Position numbers and translations under genes: made by a program. A stretch of DNA of 21,217 bases from a virus, in the IMG/VR virus record IMGVR_UViG_3300049811_000043, positions 1 through 21,217 of that record; one strand, given 5' to 3'. Shown piece after piece: positions 13,360 through 19,160 of the stretch. Each line of letters starts with the position of its first letter. Position 1 is the first letter of the stretch. The notes under the pieces were generated by a model that worked only from the letters and a program-made list of their open reading frames with translations, did not search any database and was not told where the DNA came from.

Positions 13360-13685
13360 CAGATGATACTGACAAATATCGCAACCGGAAGCTCTTGGAT
13401 ATTGTCCGTGAATCTCCTTACTGTTGGGGTTGCGGCAATATCAACGATGGTACTGTTGTGCCTGCTCATTCTAATAGTCTTGCAGACGGAAAGGGGAAAG
13501 GGACGAAGGCTCACGACTTCCGCATTGCTGCTCTTTGCTTTGGCTGTCACAGTGCTGTTGACACAGGTGTTGACCCCAGAACGCAAGCCCGCCTCGGTGT
13601 GGACGAAAAGCGAGATCTGTGGGAAACCGCGCACCGGCACACGATAGGGTGGTTGTTCCTCTCTGGACACTTAAAGGTGGTGTGA
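13356..13685 (+). CDS. YbcO/DUF1364-like putative nuclease with zinc-binding cysteines (109 aa)
   Basis: The arrangement C-x2-C (CWGCG), VVPAHSN, GKGKGTKAHD, then AALCFGCHSAVD matches the YbcO-like (DUF1364) phage family, in which paired Cys-x2-Cys and His residues form an HNH-like fold. These proteins are found in phage recombination/replication regions and are predicted DNA nucleases or DNA-binding proteins. The start is GTG 13356 with ggag 5 bases upstream and a GTGA overlap with a short leader ORF. It ends in a TGATG overlap with the next gene at 13683-13687. The length is normal for the family. Confidence 0.75.
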   Translation: MTDDTDKYRNRKLLDIVRESPYCWGCGNINDGTVVPAHSNSLADGKGKGTKAHDFRIAALCFGCHSAVDTGVDPRTQARLGVDEKRDLWETAHRHTIGWLFLSGHLKVV

Positions 13686-13924
13686 TGAGCAAATCTGAAA
13701 TGAAACGGTTCAAGTATCAACTGCCGTTTGACATGGCTCGTTGTGATGGAAGGGAAGGACAGTCTCTTTGCCTAAATTGTGCTAGGAAGCTGTCCCCCTG
13801 GCAGGAAGATAGACAGGCGGTATTCACCCATCCGCCTATCAGTATCCAAACGGGTGATTGTGAGTACTATTATACTATTCGATATAGTATATCGAATACC
13901 ATAAACACGGTAGTTGACTTTTAG
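13685..13924 (+). CDS. Small Cys-containing phage protein (79 aa)
   Basis: ATG 13685 overlaps the upstream TGA (TGATG); the earlier in-frame start at 13619 would lie inside the nuclease gene. Cysteines occur as RCDG, then CLNCARK, then GDCEYY, which suggests one zinc site, as in small phage proteins with the pattern C...C-x2-C...C. The middle is PWQEDRQAVFTHPP. The C-terminal codons contain a DNA dyad (13876-13898) upstream of the polymerase promoter, so this end of the gene may be constrained as DNA. Function unknown. Confidence 0.65.
   Translation: MSKSEMKRFKYQLPFDMARCDGREGQSLCLNCARKLSPWQEDRQAVFTHPPISIQTGDCEYYYTIRYSISNTINTVVDF
13876..13898. promoter_or_regulatory. Palindromic dyad, candidate operator upstream of the polymerase promoter
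   Basis: Perfect 10-bp inverted arms TATTCGATAT (13876-13885) and ATATCGAATA (13889-13898) flank a 3-base centre, AGT. It ends 15 bases before the -35 box of the polymerase promoter, a position suited to an activator or repressor. It lies inside the 3' end of the preceding gene. It could instead fold as an RNA hairpin, but the AT-rich stem and lack of a U run make it a poor terminator. Confidence 0.5.
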
Positions 13925-13941
13925 GGAAAGTGTGATATGCT
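13914..13941 (+). promoter_or_regulatory. Sigma70-type promoter immediately upstream of the DNA polymerase gene
   Basis: TTGACT (13914-13919, 5 of 6) and TATGCT (13936-13941) are separated by 16 bases, with an extended -10 TGA just before the -10 hexamer. This is the same design as the helicase promoter. The -10 ends only 6 bases before the polymerase ATG (13948), so transcription would start at or next to the start codon. Confidence 0.65.
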
Positions 13942-13947
13942 CTACGA

Positions 13948-15054
13948 ATGGACTTAATATTTGACACTGAACAGACCACGTGGAACACAGGCTCCCCGTT
14001 CGATAGTAGAAATTTCAATGTCTGTATAAGTTACGCAACCTCCACCGGAGAACAAGGTGTTCTATTCGATTACCACGAATTTGAACCACTTTTCAACAGG
14101 GCCACCAAGTTAATTGGCTTCAACCTGAAGTACGATCTACATTGGCTACGCCGTCTAGGCTACGATTATCGAGGTAAAGAACTCTACTGCTGCCAAGTGG
14201 CTGAGTTCTTTCTTGGGAGGCAATCTCCCAAGTATCCGAGTCTCAACGAGACCGCTGCTCGATACGGGCTTGGCTCCAAAGTCGACAAAATAGAACAATA
14301 TTGGACTAACGGAGTTAATACCCACGAAATACCAAAGCACGAACTAGAAGAGTACGCTCTTCAAGACGCAATCCTCACGCAAAACATTTACCAAAAACAA
14401 CAAGAGCGAATACAGCCACATCAAAAGACTCTACTGAAGCTTCAAATGCTTGACCTTGAAGTTCTAGAGGACATTGAATGGAATGGTATGTTCTTTGACG
14501 AAAACCTAGCCTACAAAAAGAAGGCTGGGATTGAGGAGCAAATTGACAGGATACAAAAAGAGCTTTCCCTCTACAGTAGCGTCCCTTGTTTTAACTGGAA
14601 TAGTAACGATCACTTGTCTGCCCTTCTTTATGGGGGGCAAATACAAGAGAAACGACGTGTACCTTCGGGAATTTACAAAACAGGAGAAAAAGCCGGACAG
14701 CCCAAGTTCAAAATTGAAGTCGTAACACATACCCTACCAAGGCTGTACAAGCCGCCTAAAGGCTCTGAGCTTAAGAAAGAGGGTGTATGGTCTACTTCTG
14801 AAGAGTATTTACGCAAACTATCAGACAAGAAAGGACTTGTAAAAGGTATTTTGGAAATCGGTAGATTGCAGAAGCTAAACTCAACCTTCGTTGAGGGACT
14901 GCTTAAAAAGCACGCCGAGAGTATGTGGGAGCCCCACTACATACATGGGCAATACAATCAGGTTGTCACTAGTACCGGTAGATTGTCTAGCTCAGGTCCA
15001 AATATGCAGAACCTATCTGGGGATGCCTTAGATCTATTCACCACGAGGTACTAA
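13948..15054 (+). CDS. DNA polymerase (family A), N-terminal part: 3'-5' exonuclease and start of the polymerase domain
   Basis: All three proofreading motifs are present: Exo I (Asp6-x-Glu8 in FDTEQT), Exo II (GFNLKYDLHW, Asn59/Asp63) and Exo III (YALQD, Tyr136/Asp140). Thumb/palm sequence follows up to the conserved GRLSSSGPNMQNLSG (344-358). The frame then stops at TAA 15052-15054, just before motif A of family-A polymerases. Motifs A, B and C are found downstream at 15229-15933 in the same reading frame. The start at 13948 places Exo I at residue 6, as expected, although no Shine-Dalgarno is visible. This is therefore one half of a split polymerase, 368 aa long. Confidence 0.88.
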   Translation: MDLIFDTEQTTWNTGSPFDSRNFNVCISYATSTGEQGVLFDYHEFEPLFNRATKLIGFNLKYDLHWLRRLGYDYRGKELYCCQVAEFFLGRQSPKYPSLNETAARYGLGSKVDKIEQYWTNGVNTHEIPKHELEEYALQDAILTQNIYQKQQERIQPHQKTLLKLQMLDLEVLEDIEWNGMFFDENLAYKKKAGIEEQIDRIQKELSLYSSVPCFNWNSNDHLSALLYGGQIQEKRRVPSGIYKTGEKAGQPKFKIEVVTHTLPRLYKPPKGSELKKEGVWSTSEEYLRKLSDKKGLVKGILEIGRLQKLNSTFVEGLLKKHAESMWEPHYIHGQYNQVVTSTGRLSSSGPNMQNLSGDALDLFTTRY

Positions 15055-15239
15055 TGGCCCCATACTACAGTTGTTTGGAAGAGCTTCAAAAGTGGTTTCG
15101 AGAGTACGGGGTTGCTACAGTCATGGAGGATCTTCAACTACTTAATCCAGAACTATACGCCCAGCTTGAAAGCTTCTTCCAACGGGAGACTAAAGGCAAG
15201 GAAATCGCCGCTCTGTTAAAGAGCAAGTATGCTGGTTAA
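15054..15239 (+). CDS. 61-aa ORF inserted between the two polymerase parts
   Basis: It starts in a TAATG overlap with the N-terminal polymerase part and overlaps the start of the C-terminal part by 11 bases, so all three frames are coupled. The product is helical with mixed charge (CLEELQKWFREYGVATVMED, then LESFFQRETKGKEIAALLKS). I recognise no endonuclease, intein or recombinase motif. It could bridge the polymerase halves, be a DNA-binding helix bundle, or be the remnant of an invading element. Confidence 0.6.
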   Translation: MAPYYSCLEELQKWFREYGVATVMEDLQLLNPELYAQLESFFQRETKGKEIAALLKSKYAG

Positions 15240-15933
15240 GATTGATGCAGCAACTCTTGAATGGCGTGGGGCTGCTTGGTTGTCGAATGACAAAACTGCT
15301 ATCGAAGAAATCAATGATGGCGGTGACTTTCACTCTGCAAACCAAACGGAATTCGGGCTACCCACACGCCTAATTGCAAAGCGGTATCTGTTTCGTACCA
15401 TCTATAGGGGGTCTGGTTATGCGTTCTCCGTAGACAATGACTTCAGCGTAGTAAGCGACAAAGCAGATTTTTGGGACAGTATCAATGAGAAGTTTTACAA
15501 GAAGTATTACGGGTTGGATTCGTGGCACCACTCACTTGCACGCACCTGTGCAGAAAGAAAGCCGATACGATCTCCTCTTGGTCGAGAATGGCTGGTGCTT
15601 CCTGATCCCCTCACAGGCAAACTACCCTGGACAGTCTTCACAAACTATCCAGTACAGGGAACCTGTGCAGACCTGATGGCAATTGCTCGTGTCAGTTTGT
15701 ATCGACGCCTACGAGCAGCCAAGTGTCAAGCTGTCCTAGTATCTACAGTACACGACGATATCAAAGTAGACGCACCTGATTCGGAGGTCCCCTTTGTAGT
15801 AGATACAGCGTACAAGGTGTTTGATGATTTGCCAAACAATGTCAAAAGAATGTTTGGAGTAACACTACCAATCAAGTTCCCAGGAGAAGTCTCCGTAGGG
15901 AAAAACCTACTAGAAATGGAAAAAGTGAAATGA
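15229..15933 (+). CDS. DNA polymerase (family A), C-terminal part with catalytic motifs A, B and C
   Basis: Motif A begins almost at once (VKIDAATLEWRGAAWLS; catalytic Asp6, Glu11, Arg13). Motif B is R-x3-K-x3-F-x3-Y (RLIAKRYLFRTIY, Arg47/Lys51/Phe55/Tyr59). Motif C is STVHDDIKVDAP (172-183; His175, Asp176, Asp177). These are the palm and fingers of a T7/PolI-type polymerase. ATG 15229 lies inside the 3' end of the 61-aa ORF. Its frame equals that of the N-terminal part, separated by a 174-base stretch (15055-15228) that is a multiple of three. The two parts must associate, or be joined at RNA level, to make an active enzyme. The stop overlaps the SSB start (ATGA at 15930). Confidence 0.88.
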   Translation: MLVKIDAATLEWRGAAWLSNDKTAIEEINDGGDFHSANQTEFGLPTRLIAKRYLFRTIYRGSGYAFSVDNDFSVVSDKADFWDSINEKFYKKYYGLDSWHHSLARTCAERKPIRSPLGREWLVLPDPLTGKLPWTVFTNYPVQGTCADLMAIARVSLYRRLRAAKCQAVLVSTVHDDIKVDAPDSEVPFVVDTAYKVFDDLPNNVKRMFGVTLPIKFPGEVSVGKNLLEMEKVK

Positions 15934-16430
15934 GTTCAATCAACATTCAAGTAATCGACGTATCCATTGTGGAAAAGGCGTCTGCCACAGGTAACACCTA
16001 CAATGCAATGAACGTCGCTTATACGAACCTTGACTCTGGTAAAGTGGAGTCAAAGTCCCTGTTTGCGTTCTCTGCTCCAAAGGATGTATGGAGCACCCTA
16101 GAGACAGCAGGTAAAGGGACAATCTTCTCAGTGGATCGTGAGAAGGACAAGAAGCAGGGTAAGTATTGGGAGTGGGTCGGTATCCACCGGCAAGACGCTC
16201 CCCCTCCCCGTAAGGAAGGTACTACTCCCACTCGTCCAGCTTATGAGACTCCTGAGGAGCGAGCAGGTCGGCAGGTTTCAATTGTACGCCAGTCCTGTCT
16301 CAAGTCAGCAGTAGAGCTTATGCGAGAGCATACGTCTGATCCAAGCATCGTAATCAATATCTCAAAGCAGTTTGAGGCATATGTGAATGGTACTTCAGTA
16401 GCAGACATTACTGACGACATTCCATACTAA
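15930..16430 (+). CDS. Single-stranded DNA-binding protein-like (166 aa)
   Basis: The N-terminal half (residues 1-90) has the alternating beta pattern of an OB-fold (SINIQVIDVSIVEKASATG, then GKYWEWVGIHR). A Pro/Arg-rich linker follows, then a helix (SIVRQSCLKSAVELMREH), and the protein ends in an acidic, aromatic tail (DITDDIPY). That tail is the usual SSB feature for recruiting replication partners. This layout is seen in phage SSB-like proteins. It is coupled to the C-terminal polymerase part by ATGA. Assignment rests on architecture and tail rather than on a full family match. Confidence 0.7.
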   Translation: MSSINIQVIDVSIVEKASATGNTYNAMNVAYTNLDSGKVESKSLFAFSAPKDVWSTLETAGKGTIFSVDREKDKKQGKYWEWVGIHRQDAPPPRKEGTTPTRPAYETPEERAGRQVSIVRQSCLKSAVELMREHTSDPSIVINISKQFEAYVNGTSVADITDDIPY

Positions 16431-16446
16431 TTTAGGAGACTAAACA

Positions 16447-16620
16447 ATGTATCTAATCTTCAAGAACAATCGCCCTGCGGGCAACAAGAAGTATGCAAAC
16501 TATGAAGCCGCTCGCCAGGCTGTACGCAAGCTACTTCGTAAGATCACTACTGTACGACTACATAATCAGCCTGTAATGCTATTCTGTAGTGCTGGTTACA
16601 CCATTCGTAAGGTAGCCTAA
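16447..16620 (+). CDS. Small basic protein (57 aa)
   Basis: aggag (16434-16438) lies 8 bases before ATG 16447, and the frame ends at TAA 16618-16620, ten bases before the tRNA. The product is highly basic (YANYEAARQAVRKLLRKITT) with a beta-like end (VMLFCSAGYTIRKVA). It probably binds nucleic acid or protein by charge. No family recognised. Position and a strong ribosome-binding site support it as real. Confidence 0.65.
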   Translation: MYLIFKNNRPAGNKKYANYEAARQAVRKLLRKITTVRLHNQPVMLFCSAGYTIRKVA

Positions 16621-16629
16621 AGTAAAAGA

Positions 16630-16717
16630 GCGGGTATGGCCGAGTGGTTTAAGGCACCTGCCTTCCAAGCAGGCGCTATTAAGTTAGCCGCGAGTTCGAA
16701 TCTCGCTGCCCGCTCCA
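16630..16717 (+). tRNA. tRNA with anticodon UCC (Gly) and a long class II variable arm
   Basis: The cloverleaf folds cleanly by eye. The acceptor stem is GCGGGTA/TGCCCGC (one G-U) with discriminator U and encoded CCA (16715-16717). The D stem is GCC/GGC with an 11-base loop. The anticodon stem is CCTGC/GCAGG with loop CTTCCAA (anticodon UCC at 16664-16666). The T arm is GCGAG/CTCGC with TTCGAAT. Between the anticodon and T arms is a 16-base variable arm with a 4-bp stem (GCTA/TAGC). The anticodon loop, discriminator and first acceptor pairs are those of bacterial tRNA-Gly(UCC), but a long variable arm normally belongs to Ser, Leu or Tyr tRNAs. The D arm also looks Ser-like. Confidence 0.88.
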
Positions 16718-16731
16718 CTAACAAGGAATAT

Positions 16732-17481
16732 ATGTCCAAAGTTGTACTCATAGACGGCGACACAGTTGCCTACCGATGTGCTGCTTCAATCCTACCTTCT
16801 AAGAAAAAGCCAGATGCAGACCCTCCAGAGCTTGCTATTCGACGAGCCGACGAACTCATGTTCAGAATACTCAATACTTGCCAGAGTACTGAGTACAAGC
16901 TATACATATCAGGTTCAGAGAACTTTAGATACGAACTCTATGGAGATTACAAAGCAAATCGGGTTGGGAAAGAACGTCCAATTATGTTGGAGCCCGTTAA
17001 AGAGTTTCTACTTTCGGAGTGGGAAGGCATTCTTACTCACGGTTACGAAGCCGATGATGCCATATCGATCCAGGCTTCGATGGAGAACGCGGTTGACAAT
17101 GAGCCCGGACGTTCCGAATACATCATCGCCGCGAATGACAAAGATTTTCTACAGCTTCCTGGGGAACATTATAACTTTGTCACCGATGCTTTCCAGATGG
17201 TTAGTGAAGACGAAGCTCTTTGGAACTTCTGGAACCAAGTTCTTACGGGAGACTATAGTGATAACGTACCCGGCCTTTCACGAGTCGGACCTGCAAGGGC
17301 TGCAAAAATACTGTCTGGTCACTCTCCCCGAGACTATGCCGAAGTTGTCAGGAACGCTTATAACGATGCCAGACAATTCTCTCGGACTTATCACCTAATC
17401 CGACTACTACGAAGTGAAGAGGAGTATGAAGACCTCAAGCGCAAAATCGAAAGGAAGGAATTTACAGAGGAGGGTGCGTGA
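16732..17481 (+). CDS. 5'-3' exonuclease / FEN-type nuclease (T7 gp6-, T5 D15-like; 249 aa)
   Basis: FEN motifs: N-terminal VVLIDGDTVAYR (Asp8, Asp10), the helical-arch region with DYKANR (72-77), EADD (106-109), ANDKDF (134-139; Asp136, Asp138) and the helix-3-turn-helix GDYSDNVPGLSRVGPA (173-188). It would remove RNA primers and degrade host or displaced DNA. The reading frame is open back through the tRNA, but ATG 16732 is the real start, with aagga 5 bases upstream and the motif at residue 8. The gene ends in a TGATG overlap with a nested ORF and overlaps the following nuclease gene. Confidence 0.87.
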   Translation: MSKVVLIDGDTVAYRCAASILPSKKKPDADPPELAIRRADELMFRILNTCQSTEYKLYISGSENFRYELYGDYKANRVGKERPIMLEPVKEFLLSEWEGILTHGYEADDAISIQASMENAVDNEPGRSEYIIAANDKDFLQLPGEHYNFVTDAFQMVSEDEALWNFWNQVLTGDYSDNVPGLSRVGPARAAKILSGHSPRDYAEVVRNAYNDARQFSRTYHLIRLLRSEEEYEDLKRKIERKEFTEEGA

Positions 17482-17791
17482 TGCAATACTGGAAGCTTTT
17501 CCTGATCTTACAGATAGGGATGTTAGGAGTACTTCTATGGGAGCTAGTGGTGTTGACGTACTACTATCTCAGTATGCCCTGGGAAGATTCCCCTATTCCG
17601 TCGAATGCAAATCTCGTGCATCTATGGCTATTTATAGTCTCTGGGGGGATACTACTGACAACGTGGCCCCTGACACCAATCCTTTACTTGTTATCAAACA
17701 AAATAGATCCGATCCCTTGGTGGTAATCACTATGGAACACTTTATGGAGCTTGCTAAAAATGCAACTAAAGAAGCGAATCGAGACCCCTGA
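17426..17791 (+). CDS. Putative PD-(D/E)XK-type phage endonuclease (121 aa)
   Basis: It contains KGRNLQRRVRDAIL, then DVRSTSMGASGVDVLLS and PYSVECKSRAS. The Asp in GVDVLLS and the Glu-x-Lys in VECKS form a PD-(D/E)XK-like nuclease core, and the KGR-x-LQ...VRD N-terminus recurs in small phage endonucleases. A Holliday-junction or structure-specific nuclease is plausible next to the FEN gene. ATG 17426 was preferred to GTG 17414 because a gagg lies just before it. Either start overlaps the FEN gene by more than 50 bases. The stop codon lies in the loop of a hairpin. Confidence 0.72.
   Translation: MKTSSAKSKGRNLQRRVRDAILEAFPDLTDRDVRSTSMGASGVDVLLSQYALGRFPYSVECKSRASMAIYSLWGDTTDNVAPDTNPLLVIKQNRSDPLVVITMEHFMELAKNATKEANRDP
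17481..17726 (+). CDS. Possible nested membrane-protein ORF inside the nuclease gene (81 aa)
   Basis: aggagg (17468-17473) lies 7 bases before ATG 17481, which overlaps the FEN stop as TGATG, so initiation signals are excellent. The frame, different from the nuclease, encodes three hydrophobic segments (about residues 5-29, 48-60 and 63-71) and ends Pro-Trp-Trp. It is wholly overlapped by the better-supported nuclease frame. It may be a true overprinted membrane protein or a chance product of T-rich third positions. Confidence 0.35.
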   Translation: MQYWKLFLILQIGMLGVLLWELVVLTYYYLSMPWEDSPIPSNANLVHLWLFIVSGGILLTTWPLTPILYLLSNKIDPIPWW

Positions 17792-17945
17792 GGGGGTCTT
17801 TGAAGTAGAAGCAGAATTCTCGAAAGAGGAAATGGATGTGATTGTGGATGTAGGCCTTAATACAATGCTACGGGCTGGTGCAATTCCATTCCAAGCAGAA
17901 GACAACGTAAACATTGTCATCCCTCCGTCAAAGCTAGAACACTAA
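17760..17945 (+). CDS. Small hypothetical protein (61 aa)
   Basis: ATG 17760 has ggag 10 bases upstream; a TTG at 17751 is a poorer alternative. It overlaps the nuclease 3' end by 32 bases. The protein reads as a beta-hairpin (KKRIETPEGVFEVEAEFS) followed by a helix (KEEMDVIVDVGLNTMLRAGA) and a short strand ending. This would suit a small accessory protein of the exonuclease that follows. Its TAA overlaps the next ATG (TAATG at 17943-17947). No family recognised. Confidence 0.6.
   Translation: MQLKKRIETPEGVFEVEAEFSKEEMDVIVDVGLNTMLRAGAIPFQAEDNVNIVIPPSKLEH
17781..17800 (+). terminator. GC-rich hairpin at the end of the nuclease gene, terminator-like but with a short U run
   Basis: Arms agacccc (17782-17788) and ggggtct (17793-17799), plus one G-U pair, enclose the loop TGAG (17789-17792), which contains the nuclease stop TGA. 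Only three T residues follow, so it is at best a weak or attenuating terminator. It also lies inside the first codons of the next gene. Confidence 0.35.
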
Positions 17946-18673
17946 TGAATCTACTTCTCCTTGACTTGGAGACCAGTCCTAATACAGCCTATGTCTGGGG
18001 TCTATGGAATGAAAACATTCCTCTGGCCCGGCTAATAGACACCGGTGAAGTTATGTGCTGGTCTGCTAAGTGGTTAGGAAAAGATGAGATCATGTTCGAT
18101 AGCTACTTCCAATCTTCTCCTAAGCAAATGATTAAACGCCTACACCGCCTTGTAGATAAGGCAGACGGCGTAATCACCTACAATGGGAATAGGTTCGACA
18201 TTCCCGTAATGAACAAAGAGTTTCTTCTAAACAAACTGGTCCCACACAGCTATCAACAGATTGACCTGTATCGTACAGTAAAGTCACGGTTTCGCTTTGC
18301 TTCAAACAAGTTAGACCACATCTGTGAAGAACTGGGTATCGGTAAAAAGATGGAGACTGACTTCCGTCTATGGGTAAATTGTATGAACAAGGACCCTGTA
18401 GCATGGAAGCACATGGAGGAATACAACAGACACGATGTTCTACTACTTGAAGGTCTTTACTACCGCCTGCTCCCATGGGTTAAGAACTTACCCAATCTCT
18501 CCGTGGAAAACGCTTCTCTCGTTTGTCCTCGGTGTGGCAGCAATGACCTTATATCTCGTGGTTGGTACTTAACCAAGGGTGGTAAATACAAGCGGTATTC
18601 TTGCAACAGTTGCGGCGGACCTGTCCGTGGAAACAAAGCAGAAAAACAATCGGAGAAGCTTTACCCACTATGA
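17945..18673 (+). CDS. DnaQ/YprB-like 3'-5' exonuclease with C-terminal zinc ribbon (242 aa)
   Basis: RNase H-fold exonuclease motifs: Exo I LLLDLETSP (Asp7, Glu9), Exo II ADGVITYNGNRFDIP (Asn80, Asp85) and Exo III YNRHDVLLLEGLYY (Tyr160, His163, Asp164). A C-terminal zinc ribbon follows, with C-x2-C (194, 197) and C-x2-C (220, 223). The enzyme should degrade DNA or RNA from the 3' end and may act in replication, repair or host nucleic-acid turnover. The split polymerase already has its own proofreading domain, so this is a second exonuclease. The start is the TAATG overlap, and the stop overlaps the MazG start (ATGA at 18670). Confidence 0.82.
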   Translation: MNLLLLDLETSPNTAYVWGLWNENIPLARLIDTGEVMCWSAKWLGKDEIMFDSYFQSSPKQMIKRLHRLVDKADGVITYNGNRFDIPVMNKEFLLNKLVPHSYQQIDLYRTVKSRFRFASNKLDHICEELGIGKKMETDFRLWVNCMNKDPVAWKHMEEYNRHDVLLLEGLYYRLLPWVKNLPNLSVENASLVCPRCGSNDLISRGWYLTKGGKYKRYSCNSCGGPVRGNKAEKQSEKLYPL

Positions 18674-18984
18674 ACATAAATGACTATCAAGAACAAACTA
18701 CAAAGTATCGACTACCAAGCTACGGGGCTGAAGCAGCAGTTATGGGACTCCTATCAGAATCTGGAGAAGTGGCCGGGGTGTTCCAAAAGCTCCTACGCGG
18801 AGACTATGGGCCTGATGTCGCAGCTTCAAAACTTGCAGCAGAGCTTGGAGATATTCTATGGCATGTTGCTTCCATCGCAAATGACAACAATTGGAAGCTC
18901 GGAGACCTCTGCCAAGAAAACCTCAATAAGCTAGAGAGTCGACAAATTCGAGGTAAGATTATTGGATCGGGGGATGATCGATGA
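18670..18984 (+). CDS. MazG-like nucleotide pyrophosphohydrolase (104 aa)
   Basis: The MazG metal-binding signature is present: Glu30-x2-Glu33 (LLSESGEVAG) and Glu58-x2-Asp61 (LAAELGDILWHV), in a helical protein of about 100 residues. Such enzymes cleave NTPs or dNTPs to monophosphates and pyrophosphate. Phage versions are thought to adjust nucleotide or alarmone pools. ATG 18670 in the ATGA overlap was chosen over the earlier frame at 18601. It sits in a nucleotide-metabolism stretch before the ribonucleotide reductase. Confidence 0.8.
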   Translation: MNINDYQEQTTKYRLPSYGAEAAVMGLLSESGEVAGVFQKLLRGDYGPDVAASKLAAELGDILWHVASIANDNNWKLGDLCQENLNKLESRQIRGKIIGSGDDR

Positions 18985-19160
18985 CTTGGGCACATCACAC
19001 AAAGATGCTATCAGTGGAGTACACGGAAGATGACTACAACCGATTTGAAAACACCGGGGCAATGGGAGGAAATTCAGGAATGGAAAACTCTATACAAGAT
19101 GAACAGTCCGATGACACCAGCGGTATCCCCTTTGCCAAGGACTACGTTGACAGCAAATGA
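18981..19160 (+). CDS. Hypothetical acidic protein (59 aa), partly overlapping the next gene
   Basis: ATG 18981 overlaps the MazG stop by four bases (ATGA). The product is acidic and Gly/Asn/Ser rich (for example SVEYTEDDYNRFENTGAMGG and DDTSGIPFAKDYVDSK), with natural-looking codons throughout. The last 130 bases overlap the upstream end of the DUF3310-like frame. One of the two frames may therefore start later, most simply the DUF3310 protein at 19099 or 19111. Confidence 0.5.
   Translation: MTWAHHTKMLSVEYTEDDYNRFENTGAMGGNSGMENSIQDEQSDDTSGIPFAKDYVDSK

Noticed and set aside
15055-15228. Group I intron or intein in the polymerase
   Set aside because: Only 174 bases, no recognisable intron core and no intein or homing-nuclease motif; kept as an open question in the findings and not annotated as an intron.
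16636-16731. N-terminal extension of the exonuclease through the tRNA
   Set aside because: The open frame exists only because the tRNA lacks stops in it. A good ribosome-binding site and the FEN motif both place the start at 16732.
17093-17120. TTGACA inside the FEN gene as a promoter
   Set aside because: No acceptable -10 at 16-18 bases; a chance match inside coding sequence.
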